NCBI RefSeq assembly: GCF_001422045.1
Contig: NZ_LMLW01000001.1
Location: forward strand, 70,972 to 134,971
DNA length: 64,000 nt
DNA from: Sphingomonas sp. Leaf242
GTDB taxonomy: Bacteria > Pseudomonadota > Alphaproteobacteria > Sphingomonadales > Sphingomonadaceae
Reading direction: 5' to 3'
Positions within the stretch are counted from its first letter, which is position 1. The number at the start of each line of letters is the position of its first letter. A program made the translations under genes and the position numbers. This document shows positions 8,218 through 17,418 of the stretch, piece by piece. A model generated the notes under the pieces. It did no database searches. It was not told the DNA's origin and worked only from the letters and a program-made list of their open reading frames with translations.

Positions 8218-9309
8218 ATGGCGCTGCTCGATACGCTGCACCGCTGGGCTGGCGGGTTCCTAGGCCTGGTCCTCGCGCTGCTCGGCTTGACCGGCGCGAT
8301 CCTCGTCCACCGCGATGCGTGGATCATGCTGCCGCATGCCGGCGACGCGCAGATCCAGAGCACGCGCATCCTCGCCGTGACCACCGAGCGGTTGATGGCG
8401 GACCCCGCGAACCGGCCGCAGAGCATCACCTTCGCCAACGCCAATCTCGGGCTCGACCGGCTCGATTTCGGCAAGGGGGCAGGGGCCTATACCGATCAGG
8501 CGGGCACGATCGTCAGCCTGTGGCATAGCCAATGGGCGCGGCCCGAATTGTGGCTGTTCGACCTGCATCATCATCTGTTTTCAGGCGACACCGGCGAGAC
8601 GATCATCGGCATCGCGGGCGTGGCGGGGCTGTTCTTCGTGATCACGGGGACGATCCTGTGGTGGCGGACGCGCAAGACGTTCGCGTTCCGCCCGCTGCCA
8701 AAGCGTATCAGTCGTCCGGCGATCGTCCGGCATCACCGCGATCTGGGGATCGTCGCCGCACCGTTGCTGATCCTGTCGCTGCTGACCGGCGCGACATTGG
8801 TGTTCCGGCCGATCAGCGCGCTGTTCCTCGGTCCCAGCGCACCGACGACGATCGACGCGGCACTGAAGCCGCCGAAGGGCCCCAAGGTCGCGCTTGCGGA
8901 CCATCTCGACTGGGAGGGCATGATCGTCGCGGCGCGCGCGCGCTTTCCCGACGCCGAACTGCGCAGCCTGTCGCTGCCGCGCAAGGAGAGCGGACTCATC
9001 ACGATCCGGATGAAGCGGCCGCAGGAATGGCTGCCGAACGGGCGGACGACGCTGTGGTTCGCGGCCGATGACGGCCGTCTGATCGGCGCGCGCGATGCAG
9101 CGTCGCTGTCGAATGTCGTGGCCGCGTACAACATCCTGTATCCGCTGCACGCCGCCAAGGTCGGCGGGCTCGGCTACCGCCTTGTGATGACGTTGTCGGG
9201 GCTCGTTCTCGGCCTGCTCGGGACGTTGAGCGTCTGGAGCTTCTGGTTCAAACGGCCTGCGGGGAGGACGAAGGTGCGGGCCAAGGGCAGCGCCCGGCAA
9301 GCGGGTTAG
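8218..9309 (+). CDS. PepSY-associated transmembrane protein (possible ferric-siderophore reductase)
   Basis: 363 residues; the ATG at 8218 follows the receptor stop by one base. Four membrane segments are visible: residues 12-32 (GLVLALLGLTGAILVHR), about 133-153 (IIGIAGVAGLFFVITGTILWW), about 184-205 (LGIVAAPLLILSLLTGATLVFR) and near the C-terminus (LVLGLLGTLSVWSFWF). Conserved His occur at HRWAGG, the HHHLF segment and HHRDLG. This is the PepSY_TM architecture found beside TonB-dependent siderophore receptors and thought to reduce ferric iron in the inner membrane or periplasm. The specific ligand cannot be read. Confidence 0.88.
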   Translation: MALLDTLHRWAGGFLGLVLALLGLTGAILVHRDAWIMLPHAGDAQIQSTRILAVTTERLMADPANRPQSITFANANLGLDRLDFGKGAGAYTDQAGTIVSLWHSQWARPELWLFDLHHHLFSGDTGETIIGIAGVAGLFFVITGTILWWRTRKTFAFRPLPKRISRPAIVRHHRDLGIVAAPLLILSLLTGATLVFRPISALFLGPSAPTTIDAALKPPKGPKVALADHLDWEGMIVAARARFPDAELRSLSLPRKESGLITIRMKRPQEWLPNGRTTLWFAADDGRLIGARDAASLSNVVAAYNILYPLHAAKVGGLGYRLVMTLSGLVLGLLGTLSVWSFWFKRPAGRTKVRAKGSARQAG

Positions 9310-9310
9310 G

Positions 9311-9337
9311 CCGGTTCTTCCAAGGGTTCTGAACCGG
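9311..9337 (+). terminator. Weak hairpin after PepSY gene
   Basis: CCGGTTC / GAACCGG, seven paired bases with a 13-nt loop, directly after the PepSY stop. There is no T-run, so it is at best a weak or Rho-assisted terminator. Confidence 0.35.
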
Positions 9338-9415
9338 ACTGTCTGGTCAGCAAGGCGCCAATGCCGTCGATGGTTCCGAACGGTCCGCAGAAGGCGTCCA
9401 TCGTTGGGTGGATGA

Positions 9416-9781
9416 AGCGTTGGACCGATGCCGAACGGCGAGATCCAGCCTGAAAACCTGGCGACCTTCCACCCGATCGGCGAATGGATGACCGCGCATG
9501 GCACGGCCATCTACGGCACGCGCGGCGGGCCGGCCGCGCCGGGGGACTGGGGCGTCACCACGCAGCGTGGCAAGACGGTGTATGTCCATCTGATGCGCGC
9601 GCACGACGGGCTGGTCACGCTACCGATCGATGGGCCGATGCGGGGCAGGATCGCGTCCGCACGGCTGTTCGACGGCGGTGCAGCGGTAAAGGTCATGGCA
9701 GGCAAGGGCAGGATCGAACTGTCGGGTCTGCCGCCGCTGGGCAAGGCGTGGGATCAGATCGTCGCGCTGGAATTGCGCTGA
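9416..9781 (+). pseudogene. C-terminal remnant of GH29 alpha-L-fucosidase
   Basis: Reads SVGPMPNGEIQPENLATF then GEWMTAHGTAIYGTRGGP, the stretch that closes the catalytic domain of GH29 alpha-L-fucosidases (usual form NVGPMPDG...IGEWL...IYGTRGGP), followed by about 75 residues of the C-terminal beta domain. The frame is closed by TGA at 9413-9415 just upstream, and the roughly 300-residue catalytic barrel is missing. A start at the ATG at 9428 could make a 117-residue protein, but without the catalytic residues. It lies at the edge of the fucose catabolic cluster, so this is likely the relic of the enzyme that once supplied its sugar. Confidence 0.82.
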
Positions 9782-9827
9782 CGGGTGATGGGCACCTAAC
9801 CGGTTTTGCTATCGCAGGCGCGTCGCG

Positions 9828-10634
9828 TCAGGCGTTGCGCGGCGGCTGCCAGCCCAGCGCGACCGAGATGCGCTGGCCGGTCTGCTTGAGTTCGGCACAC
9901 GCGTCTTCGATCGAGACCAGTTGCGAGCCGTCGAGCAACTCGAGGAACGGCACCGTCAACGCCGCGAGCAGTTCGCCGTCGAAGCCGAAGATCGGGCAGC
10001 TGATATCGGTCACGCCGCGCGTTACCGGGCTTTCGCGCAGACCGTGGCCCTGCGCACGAACCTGCCGGAGCGTCTTGGCCAGCGCGGCGTGCCCGACCGG
10101 CTCCTTGCGCAGCGCGGAGGCGCGCGCGAGCAGCCGTTCTGCCGCGTCCTCGGGCGTGAAGGCGAGGATGACGCTGCCCGAGCAGCTGCGCACCAGATCG
10201 ATCGAGGCACCGACGCGCAGCGCAAAACCGCGCACGCCGGGATTTTCCTCGCGGGCGATGACCAGTCCTTCGGCGCGCTGCACCACCACGAGATGACAGG
10301 ACTGGCCGATCGCGGCGGCGAGCATTTGCATTTCGGGCTGCGCGGTGACGACCAGCTTGCGCGCGGGGGTGGCGCGATAGGCGACGTCGAGGAACTTGTA
10401 GGTCACGGTGTATCGGTCGGTGACCTTGGATTTCTGCAGATAGCCCGCTTCTTCCATGACCACGACGATGCGGAACAGCTCGCCGAGCGAGCGTTGCAGA
10501 GCGGTCGCCATCTCGCTCGCCAGCAGCCCCTGCGGGTTGTTGGCGAGCAGTTCGATGATCAGGAACGCCTTGTCGAGCGCGGGCGCATTGTAGTTGCCCT
10601 TGCGCTGCGCCGCGTCCCCCTCCTGCTTCGCCAT
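9828..10634 (-). CDS. IclR-family transcriptional regulator of the fucose cluster
   Basis: 268 residues from the ATG at 10634, with GAGG seven bases upstream. The winged helix-turn-helix fills residues 15-80 (ALDKAFLIIELLANNPQGL, then ELFRIVVVMEEAGYL), followed by the IclR effector-binding domain. IclR proteins usually bind a pathway intermediate and act on nearby promoters. This one sits next to the dehydrogenase gene on the same strand and near the divergent sugar genes, as in the Campylobacter jejuni fucose locus, which also carries an IclR-type gene. The ligand, perhaps L-fuconate or a keto-deoxy acid, is inferred. Confidence 0.9.
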   Translation of the reverse strand: MAKQEGDAAQRKGNYNAPALDKAFLIIELLANNPQGLLASEMATALQRSLGELFRIVVVMEEAGYLQKSKVTDRYTVTYKFLDVAYRATPARKLVVTAQPEMQMLAAAIGQSCHLVVVQRAEGLVIAREENPGVRGFALRVGASIDLVRSCSGSVILAFTPEDAAERLLARASALRKEPVGHAALAKTLRQVRAQGHGLRESPVTRGVTDISCPIFGFDGELLAALTVPFLELLDGSQLVSIEDACAELKQTGQRISVALGWQPPRNA

Positions 10635-10739
10635 CGTTTCCTCGCCCCCCGTTCTGGCGTTGATGTCTAGCCGCAACCGCCTCGCCAAGGAAGGCGTGCG
10701 GGCATGGCGTGGGCGCCGGCTCTCAGTCCATTCGGCGAC

Positions 10740-11753
10740 TCAGATGGTGACGATCGCCTTCAGCACGTCTTCCTGCCGGGCGATCAGCGCCGGGATCGCG
10801 TGCGGAGCGTCGTCGAGGTCGACGCGGTCGGTCAGGAACCGGTCGGCCGGGACCGAGCCGTTGCGGATCGAGGCGATGACATGATCGAAATCCGCCGCGA
10901 GCGCGTTGCGGCTGGCGAGCAGGGTCGTCTCGCGCTTGTGGAATTCGGGGTCGGGGAAGACCAGATCGTCGAGACACAGGCCGACCAGGACATAGGTGCC
11001 GGCGTTGGCGACGTTGAACAGCCCCGCCTTCATCGCCTGGCTGCTGCCCGTCGCGTCGAACACATAGTCGAACATCTCGCCATCCGTTCGATCCGCCAGC
11101 GCGGCGGTCGCATCCGGGCCGGCGACGACGCCGTCATCGAAACCGAACCGCTCCGCCGCGGTCGCGAGACGCCTTGCGCTGCGATCCAGCAGCGTGACGG
11201 AGCCGGCGCCGGCGATCCGCGCGAACAGCGCGCAGCCGATGCCGATCGGCCCGGCCCCGGTGACCAGCACGCGCGTGCCCGGTTCGATCGCGGCACGGCG
11301 GACCGCGTGCGCGCCGATCGCGAGAAATTCGACCATCGCCGCCTGATCGACGCTCAGGCCGTCGGTCGTCACGATCGAACCGATCGGCACCGCGAGAAAT
11401 TCGGTCATGCCGCCGTCGGCGTGCACGCCGAGCACGCTGATCCGCGCGCAGCAATTGGGCCGCCCCCGCCGGCACGCGACGCAGGTGCCGCACGCGATGT
11501 AGGGATTGACCGTCACGATCTGGCCGGGTGTCAGCCCACTGTCCGCAGGCGCCTCGATCACTTCGCCGGCGAGCTCGTGGCCGATCAGGCGGGGATAGGT
11601 GAAGAACGGCTGGCTGCCGTCGAAGATATGATAGTCGGTGCCGCAGATCCCGACCCGCCGCATCCGCAGCAGGACCTGGCCCTCGCCGCGCTGGGGCGTC
11701 GGCCGGTCTTCTATCCGCGCCGCGTTGGGCGCCGTGCAGACCAATGCCTTCAT
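10740..11753 (-). CDS. Zinc-dependent alcohol dehydrogenase, L-galactonate 5-dehydrogenase (LgoD)-like
   Basis: 337 residues from the ATG at 11753, behind a strong GGAGGA RBS. Medium-chain dehydrogenase: catalytic zinc site CGTDYH and GHELAGEV, four structural-zinc cysteines in CGTCVACRRGRPNCC, and Rossmann motif VTGAGPIGIG. Local sequences (QPFFTYPRLIGHE, SVLGVHADGGM, PEFHKRETTLLASRN) recall E. coli LgoD, which oxidises L-galactonate. L-fuconate is 6-deoxy-L-galactonate, so a related substrate is plausible. The basic fucose route is complete without it; it may serve L-galactose or an alternative branch. It is divergent from the mutarotase gene. Confidence 0.85.
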   Translation of the reverse strand: MKALVCTAPNAARIEDRPTPQRGEGQVLLRMRRVGICGTDYHIFDGSQPFFTYPRLIGHELAGEVIEAPADSGLTPGQIVTVNPYIACGTCVACRRGRPNCCARISVLGVHADGGMTEFLAVPIGSIVTTDGLSVDQAAMVEFLAIGAHAVRRAAIEPGTRVLVTGAGPIGIGCALFARIAGAGSVTLLDRSARRLATAAERFGFDDGVVAGPDATAALADRTDGEMFDYVFDATGSSQAMKAGLFNVANAGTYVLVGLCLDDLVFPDPEFHKRETTLLASRNALAADFDHVIASIRNGSVPADRFLTDRVDLDDAPHAIPALIARQEDVLKAIVTI

Positions 11754-11884
11754 TGCTTCCTCCACTATGTCGTTCCGCGTCGCTGGGTCGTTCTGCGTCG
11801 CCGGTCGCGCGCCGAGGGCAGGGTGCCTGCTCCACAACGACCGGCTGATTGACGCAGAATGAGACCCGCCTATCATATGTGCAA

Positions 11885-11895
11885 TCGAAATTCGA
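11885..11895. promoter_or_regulatory. Small palindrome between divergent fucose genes
   Basis: TCGAA-A-TTCGA in the 182-bp space between the dehydrogenase and mutarotase starts, about 40 bp before the latter. It could be an IclR operator half or whole, but it is short and was not found again at the other promoters. Confidence 0.25.
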
Positions 11896-11935
11896 GTTTC
11901 CGGTGATAGCCGTCGCCGGAATTGAGGAGAGAAAA

Positions 11936-12280
11936 ATGTCTCGTCGCGTGTGTTTCGCGCTCGATCTGGTCGATAATGCGGATCTGATCGCCGACTATGA
12001 ACGCGCGCATGCGCCGGGCGCGGTCTGGCCCGAGGTGACGCGGGGTATCCGCGACAAGGGCTTCACCGACATGGAAATCTGGCGTGTCGCCGATCGCCTG
12101 GTGATGATCGCGCAGGTCGCCGACGACTGGCCACGCGACCTCGACGCCGAGGGAAGCGCGGTCGACGCGCGCTGGGAGGCGGCGATGGATCGCTTCCAAC
12201 GCCCGCTGTCGTGCGCCGGTGACGGGGAAAAATGGGTCCCGATGCACCGCATATATTCGCTCGGCGACCAAGCCGGTTAG
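11936..12280 (+). CDS. L-rhamnose mutarotase-family protein, probable L-fucose mutarotase
   Basis: 114 residues of the RhaM/RhaU (DUF718) family: a small ferredoxin-like fold with conserved RVCFALDLVDN, YERAHAPGAVWPEV, MEIWRVADRLVMI and a final WVPMHRIYSL. These enzymes interconvert the alpha and beta forms of 6-deoxy sugars. The RBS GAGGAGA lies eight bases before the ATG. The family name points to rhamnose, but a RhaM-type protein in the Campylobacter jejuni fucose locus acts in fucose use, and every neighbour here fits fucose. It is first in the rightward cluster. Confidence 0.88.
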   Translation: MSRRVCFALDLVDNADLIADYERAHAPGAVWPEVTRGIRDKGFTDMEIWRVADRLVMIAQVADDWPRDLDAEGSAVDARWEAAMDRFQRPLSCAGDGEKWVPMHRIYSLGDQAG

Positions 12281-12388
12281 AGGCTGCCATCGACGGGACC
12301 CGCCCATCCTGTGGGCGTGGCCTCCGGGGAAGAGGTTGCCAAAGGCGAGGCGCTCGGTTAGCTCTCGCTCGTGAAAATATGATCTCGC

Positions 12389-12420
12389 ATGTGTGCAGGC
12401 GGTGGTTCGCAGTCACACAT
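12389..12420. promoter_or_regulatory. Inverted repeat upstream of fucP
   Basis: ATGTGTG and CACACAT, separated by 18 bases, end 49 bp before the permease ATG in the 189-bp gap after the mutarotase gene. Possible operator or leader hairpin; low certainty. Confidence 0.3.
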
Positions 12421-12469
12421 CTATCGATGGCCTCCGCGGCGTCGCAACGACCGAGACTGGAGAGACAGG

Positions 12470-13786
12470 ATGGCCTTGCCGCCGATGATCGATTCTCACC
12501 CGGCCGATCCTCACCATGCCGCGCGTTCGACGGGCGGCGCTGACGGCGGTCGCTATGTCGCCGCGCTCGTCATCACCGTCGCGCTGTTCTTCCTGTGGGG
12601 GATGGCGAACAACCTGAACGACATCCTGATCGCGCAGTTCCGCAAGGCGTTCGCGCTGTCGGACTTTGGCACCAGCTTCGTCCAGCAGGTCTTCTATTTC
12701 GGCTATTTCGTCGTCGCGATCCCGGCGTCGTCGGTGATGCGGCGCTTCGGTTACAAGACCGCGATCGTGACCGGGCTGACGCTGTACGGGTGCGGCGCGT
12801 TGCTGTTCTATCCCGCCGCTGTCGCCGGCATGTACCAGCTGTTCCTGCTCGCCTTGTTCGTGATCGCCTGCGGCCTCGCGTTCCTCGAGACATCGGCCAA
12901 CCCGCTGATGACCGAACTGGGCGATCCGCGCACAGCGACGCGGCGGCTCAACTGGGCGCAGGCGGCCAACCCGCTCGGCGCGATCACCGGAATCCTCGTC
13001 GGACGCAATTTCATCCTGTCGGGGATCGAGCATAACGAACGCAGCCTGGCGGCGATGAGCGACGCGGCGCGCGACGCGTTCTACCGCGCCGAAGTGCAGG
13101 CGGTGGTGATGCCCTATGTCGCGATCGCCGGCGTCGTGCTGCTGTTCGCGGTCGCCGCCGCGCTGGTCCCGTTCCCCCGTGGCAGCGTCGAGCATGATCA
13201 GGGCCCGACGGGTCGCTTCACCGACGTGTTCCGCCGCCCGCAGCTGATCGCCGCGGTCGTCGCGCAGTTCTTCTACGTCGGCGCACAGGTCGGGCTGTGG
13301 AGCTATACGATCCGCTACGCCCAGGCGAACGCAGGGATGGGCGAACGCGCCGGCGCCGATGCGCTGTTCGTGTCGCTGGTGCTGTTCGCGGCGGGGCGCT
13401 TTGTCGGCACTGCGCTGATGGCGCGGCTTGCGCCGGTCGTGTTGCTGGCGATCTTCTCGGCGATCTCGCTGCTGCTGGCGGTGTTCGCGGGAACGGTCGG
13501 CGGCACGCTCGGCCTGTACGCGATGGTCGCCGCCAGCCTGTTCATGTCGATCCAGTTCCCGACGATCTTCGCGCTCGGCGTCGAGGGTCTCGGACCGCTG
13601 CGCAAAGCGGGGTCGTCGTTGATCATCATGGCGATCATCGGCGGCGCGGCGCTGACCGCGCTGATGGGCTGGGTGTCGGATCGCGCCGGGATCACGCATG
13701 CGATGCTGGTGCCGGCCGCCTGTTTCGCCGGCGTATTCGCCTTCGCACTGTACGCCCGCGGCGCGACCGCGCGGGCATCGATCTGA
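12470..13786 (+). CDS. fucP: L-fucose:H+ symporter, FucP-type MFS permease
   Basis: 438 residues with about twelve membrane segments. The first helix carries FFLWGMANNLNDILIAQF, the hallmark of the FucP family, including the Asp used in proton coupling; LETSANPLMTELG provides the conserved acidic residue in helix 4. ATG at 12470 follows GGAGAGACAGG. The permease imports L-fucose or related sugars across the inner membrane. A 13-bp gap links it to the SDR gene, so it probably opens the main catabolic operon. Relatives transport glucose or galactose, but the cluster supports fucose. Confidence 0.9.
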   Translation: MALPPMIDSHPADPHHAARSTGGADGGRYVAALVITVALFFLWGMANNLNDILIAQFRKAFALSDFGTSFVQQVFYFGYFVVAIPASSVMRRFGYKTAIVTGLTLYGCGALLFYPAAVAGMYQLFLLALFVIACGLAFLETSANPLMTELGDPRTATRRLNWAQAANPLGAITGILVGRNFILSGIEHNERSLAAMSDAARDAFYRAEVQAVVMPYVAIAGVVLLFAVAAALVPFPRGSVEHDQGPTGRFTDVFRRPQLIAAVVAQFFYVGAQVGLWSYTIRYAQANAGMGERAGADALFVSLVLFAAGRFVGTALMARLAPVVLLAIFSAISLLLAVFAGTVGGTLGLYAMVAASLFMSIQFPTIFALGVEGLGPLRKAGSSLIIMAIIGGAALTALMGWVSDRAGITHAMLVPAACFAGVFAFALYARGATARASI

Positions 13787-13799
13787 AAGGAAAGACGAC

Positions 13800-14531
13800 A
13801 TGGATAGACTGAAGGGCAAGCGCGCGATCGTGACCGGTGCCGGCCAGGGTATCGGGCGCGCCGCGGCCGAACTGTTCGCTGCGGAGGGCGCCGAGGTGCT
13901 CGCGCTCGATCGCAACGCGGCGGCATTGGCGGATCTCGCCGGATGCACCACGCATGTCATCGACCTGACCGATCGCGCCGCGATCAGGGCGTTCGCTGAA
14001 ACTGCCGGCGGGGTCGACGTGCTGTTCAACTGCGCGGGCTATGTCGATGCGGGCGTGCTGCTGGAGACCGCGGATGTGGGCTACGACCTGTCGTTCGATC
14101 TCAACGTCCACGCGATCACGCACATGCTGACCGCGTTGCTGCCGGCGATGATCGCGCGTGGCGGTGGCTCGATCGTCAACATGTCCTCGGTCGCCGGCGC
14201 GGTGATCGGCGTCGGCAACCGCTACGCCTATTGCGCCTCGAAAGCCGCGGTCGCCGGGATCACCCGCTCGGTCGCGCTCGACTATGTCGCCAAGGGTATC
14301 CGCTGCAACGCGATCTGCCCGGGGACGGTCCAGTCGCCCTCGCTCGACGAGCGGCTCGCCGCGACGGGCGACGAAGCCGCGGCGCGCGCCGCATTCATCG
14401 CACGTCAGCCGATGGGGCGGCTCGGCAAGGCCGACGAGGTCGCGGCGCTCGCGCTGTATCTCGCATCGGACGAGAGCGCCTACACCACCGGGCAGTTGCA
14501 CGTGATCGACGGCGGCTGGTGCATGGCCTGA
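13800..14531 (+). CDS. SDR oxidoreductase, probable 2-keto-3-deoxy-L-fuconate dehydrogenase
   Basis: 243-residue classical short-chain dehydrogenase: TGAGQGIG cofactor site at 12-19, NCAG, active-site Ser in NMSSVAGA and Tyr/Lys in YAYCASK. The tail [20 protein letters not shown] resembles the SDRs that oxidise 2-keto-3-deoxy-L-fuconate to the 2,4-diketo compound and human BDH2/DHRS6. RBS AAAGGAAAG precedes the ATG at 13800. In the route it follows the dehydratase and supplies the FAH-family hydrolase encoded two genes later. An L-rhamnonate-pathway enzyme of the same family is the alternative. Confidence 0.87.
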   Translation: MDRLKGKRAIVTGAGQGIGRAAAELFAAEGAEVLALDRNAAALADLAGCTTHVIDLTDRAAIRAFAETAGGVDVLFNCAGYVDAGVLLETADVGYDLSFDLNVHAITHMLTALLPAMIARGGGSIVNMSSVAGAVIGVGNRYAYCASKAAVAGITRSVALDYVAKGIRCNAICPGTVQSPSLDERLAATGDEAAARAAFIARQPMGRLGKADEVAALALYLASDESAYTTGQLHVIDGGWCMA

Positions 14532-14535
14532 TGCG

Positions 14536-15687
14536 ATGGTGACGATCGCCTCGACCCTCGATTTCCAGCGTGCGGCGAAGGCACGGCTGCCGCGCTTCCT
14601 GTTCGATTATGCGGACGGTGGCGCGTATGCCGAGCAGACGCTGCGGCGTAACACTGCCGATCTCGCCGACATCGCGCTGCGCCAGCGGGTGTTGCAGGAC
14701 GTCGCGACGATCGATCTGTCGACCACCTTGTTCGGCCGGCAGATGCCGCTGCCCGTGGCGCTCGCACCGATCGGGATCGGCGGCATGTATCGCCGTCGCG
14801 GCGAGACTCAGGCGGCGCGCGCCGCCAACGCACGCGGCCTGCCGTTCACGCTGTCGACCGTCGGGCTGTGCGGGATCGGCGAGGTCCGCCGCGCCACCGA
14901 CGGGCCGTTGTGGTTCCAGCTCTACGTCCTGCGCGACCGTGGTTTCATGCGCGAGCTGATCGCGAACGCCAAGGCGGCAGGCGCGGAGGCGCTCGTGTTC
15001 ACGGTCGACATGCCGGTACCGGGTGCCCGCTACCGCGACGCGCATTCGGGCATGTCCGGGCCGCGCGCGCCATTGCGCCGAATGCTCCAGGCGATCGGAC
15101 GGCCGGGCTGGGCGTGGGATGTCGGTCTGCGCGGGCGGCCGCACCGGCTCGGCAATCTGGAGCCGGTGCTCGGCAAGGCCAGCGGCATGAACGACTACAT
15201 GGGCTGGCTCGGCGCCAATTTCGATCCGTCGATCCAGTGGCGCGATCTCGACTGGATTCGCGCCGCGTGGGACGGCCCGCTGATCATCAAGGGTATCCTC
15301 GACCCCGACGATGCGCGCGCCGCCGCCGATGTCGGTGCGGACGGGATCGTCGTCTCCAACCACGGCGGGCGTCAGCTCGACGGCGTGCTGTCGACCGCGC
15401 GCGCGCTGCCGGCGATTGCCGATGCGGTCGGCGACCGGCTGACCGTGCTGGCGGATTCGGGCGTGCGCTCGGGTCTCGACGTCGTGCGGATGCTCGCGCT
15501 GGGCGCACACGGCGTCCTGCTCGGGCGCGCGTGGCTCTATGCGCTGGCCGCGCTCGGCGAGGCGGGCGTGACCCAACTGCTCGACCTGATCGAAAAGGAA
15601 ATGCGCGTCGCGATGACGCTTACCGGCGTCAACACGATCGCCAAGATCGATCGCTCCATTCTGGTTTCTGCAAAGGATAATCTATGA
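14536..15687 (+). CDS. FMN-dependent alpha-hydroxy-acid dehydrogenase, probable L-lactate dehydrogenase
   Basis: 383 residues of the LldD/glycolate oxidase family. Visible: [17 protein letters not shown] at the N-terminus, an [11 protein letters not shown] loop, [15 protein letters not shown], the FMN lysine in IIKGIL, and catalytic His in [10 protein letters not shown]. The start lies 4 bp after the SDR stop. The FAH-type cleavage encoded next door yields pyruvate plus L-lactate; this enzyme would oxidise lactate to pyruvate and pass electrons to the respiratory chain. Its last four bases overlap the next ORF (ATGA). Another 2-hydroxy acid is possible as substrate. Confidence 0.88.
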   Translation: MVTIASTLDFQRAAKARLPRFLFDYADGGAYAEQTLRRNTADLADIALRQRVLQDVATIDLSTTLFGRQMPLPVALAPIGIGGMYRRRGETQAARAANARGLPFTLSTVGLCGIGEVRRATDGPLWFQLYVLRDRGFMRELIANAKAAGAEALVFTVDMPVPGARYRDAHSGMSGPRAPLRRMLQAIGRPGWAWDVGLRGRPHRLGNLEPVLGKASGMNDYMGWLGANFDPSIQWRDLDWIRAAWDGPLIIKGILDPDDARAAADVGADGIVVSNHGGRQLDGVLSTARALPAIADAVGDRLTVLADSGVRSGLDVVRMLALGAHGVLLGRAWLYALAALGEAGVTQLLDLIEKEMRVAMTLTGVNTIAKIDRSILVSAKDNL

Positions 15688-16538
15688 AACTTTGTCGCTA
15701 TGGTACGCCCGGAAACGAACAGCCGGGCCTGATCGATGCCGATGGCCGCCTGCGCGCGCTGACCGGTCACGCCGACATTGCCGCGGAAACGCTGGCGCCC
15801 GAAGCGCTGGCGAAGCTCGCCGCGATCGACCCCGCGACGCTGCCGCTGGTCGAGGGCGAGCAGCGCTACGGCGTGCCCGTATCGGGCACGCGCAAATTCA
15901 TCGCGATCGGGCTGAACTACGCCGATCACGCCGCCGAATCGAACCTGCCGATTCCCGCGGAGCCGGTCGTCTTCAACAAATGGGTCAGCTGTCTCCAGGG
16001 CGCGAACGACCCCGTCGTCATCCCGCGCGATTCGAAGAAGACCGACTGGGAAGTCGAACTCGGCATCGTCATCGGCACCCGCGCCGAATATGTCGAAACC
16101 GCCGACGCACTTGCGCATGTCGCGGGCTACCTCGTGGTCAACGATGTCTCCGAGCGGCACTGGCAGATCGAACGCGGCGCGACCTGGGACAAGGGCAAGG
16201 GCTTCCCGACCTTCGGCCCGGTCGGCCCGTGGCTCGTCACCGCCGACGAAGTGGGCGATCCGCAGAACCTGTCGATGTGGCTCGACGTCAACGGCAAGCG
16301 GATGCAGGACGGCAGCACGAAGACGATGATCTTCTCGGTCGCCGAGATCGTCGCCTATTGCTCGCAGTTCATGACGCTGGAGCCCGGCGACATCATCACC
16401 ACCGGCACGCCGCCGGGCGTCGGCATGGGCCAGAAGCCCGAGCCCTGGTATCTGAAGGCGGGTGACGTCGTCACGCTCGGCATCGAGAAACTCGGCGAAC
16501 AACGCCAGGACTTCGTCGCCTGGCAGCCGCGCCACTAG
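15684..16538 (+). CDS. FAH-family hydrolase, probable 2,4-diketo-3-deoxy-L-fuconate hydrolase
   Basis: 284 residues of the fumarylacetoacetate hydrolase family. Metal ligands appear as [11 protein letters not shown] (the E-x-E pair) and [13 protein letters not shown] (Asp), followed by [12 protein letters not shown] and [12 protein letters not shown]. This matches the hydrolases that split 2,4-diketo-3-deoxy-L-fuconate (or -rhamnonate) into pyruvate and L-lactate. The ATG overlaps the preceding stop by four bases. Its presence shows that the cluster ends in hydrolysis rather than the aldolase route used by Campylobacter. Confidence 0.88.
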   Translation: MKLCRYGTPGNEQPGLIDADGRLRALTGHADIAAETLAPEALAKLAAIDPATLPLVEGEQRYGVPVSGTRKFIAIGLNYADHAAESNLPIPAEPVVFNKWVSCLQGANDPVVIPRDSKKTDWEVELGIVIGTRAEYVETADALAHVAGYLVVNDVSERHWQIERGATWDKGKGFPTFGPVGPWLVTADEVGDPQNLSMWLDVNGKRMQDGSTKTMIFSVAEIVAYCSQFMTLEPGDIITTGTPPGVGMGQKPEPWYLKAGDVVTLGIEKLGEQRQDFVAWQPRH

Positions 16539-16539
16539 G

Positions 16540-17418
16540 ATGGCCCGACCGCCGTTCGTCGATGCGCATCTGCACCTCTGGGACAGGGATGGCCTGCGCT
16601 ATCCCTGGCTCGACGAGCCGGACACCGCGCCGATCGCCGCCACCTATACGGTCGCGCACCACTGTGCGGCGGCGGCGGCGTGGAACCTCGTCGGCGCGGT
16701 GCACATCGACGCCGGCGCGCACCGCGACGACGGCGAGCGCGAGACCGACTGGCTCAACGCGGTCGCGGACGCGCATGGCTTGCCGGACGCGATCATCGCG
16801 CGCGTCGAACTCGACGATCCCGATGTCGAGGCGCTGCTGGCCCGGCAGGCCGCACGACCACGCGTCCGCGGTATCCGCCACCTCGTCAACTGGCACCCCG
16901 ACGCCGTGCGACAAGCCTATCCGCGCGACCTGACGATCGATCCGGCCTGGCGACGCGGCTTCGGCCTGCTCGCCGACCACGCGCTCAGCTACGATTTCCA
17001 CGGCTTCCCCGCGCAGCTTGCCGGGCTCGTCGAGATCGCTGCGCTCCATCCGAGCGTTCCCGTCATCGTCAATCATCTCGGATTGCCGATACCCGGCGAC
17101 GGGCTCGATCAATGGCGCACCGGGGTAACCGCGCTGGCGGCGATGCCGCAGGTGTCGATCAAGCTGTCGGGGGCCGGCTTCATCCACGCGCCGTTCGACC
17201 CCGCCGCCTTTGCCGACATCGTCGCCGAGGTGATCGATCTGTTCGGCACTCGCCGCGTGATGGTCGCCACCAATTTTCCCACCGACCGCCTGTTCGCGAC
17301 GCTGGACGAGACGCTCGGCGCCTATGAGGCTTTGCTCGCCGATCGCAGCGACGACGAGCGGGCTGACCTGTGGGGCCGCAACGCCAACCGCATCTATCGA
17401 CTGGACCTGGACCTGTGA
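16540..17418 (+). CDS. Amidohydrolase-2 family, probable L-fuconolactonase
   Basis: 292 residues, ATG one base after the hydrolase stop. The amidohydrolase_2 barrel begins with FVDAHLHLWDRDGLRYPWL, contains VRGIRHLVNWHPD, PVIVNHLGLP and closes with VMVATNFPTDRL. This is the cog3618 group of sugar-acid lactonases (L-fuconolactonase, L-rhamnonolactonase, galactarolactone hydrolase). It would open L-fucono-lactone to L-fuconate. Downstream, GTGA couples it to the L-fucose dehydrogenase gene that makes its substrate. Confidence 0.87.
   Translation: MARPPFVDAHLHLWDRDGLRYPWLDEPDTAPIAATYTVAHHCAAAAAWNLVGAVHIDAGAHRDDGERETDWLNAVADAHGLPDAIIARVELDDPDVEALLARQAARPRVRGIRHLVNWHPDAVRQAYPRDLTIDPAWRRGFGLLADHALSYDFHGFPAQLAGLVEIAALHPSVPVIVNHLGLPIPGDGLDQWRTGVTALAAMPQVSIKLSGAGFIHAPFDPAAFADIVAEVIDLFGTRRVMVATNFPTDRLFATLDETLGAYEALLADRSDDERADLWGRNANRIYRLDLDL

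Noticed and set aside
6915-8474. 519-codon minus-strand frame opposite the TonB receptor
   Set aside because: Shadow of the receptor barrel; low-complexity, Asp/Arg-rich translation.
6060-9309. TonB receptor as the outer-membrane fucose or fucoidan transporter
   Set aside because: Plug and length fit siderophore receptors, and a PepSY partner follows directly; only proximity links it to fucose.
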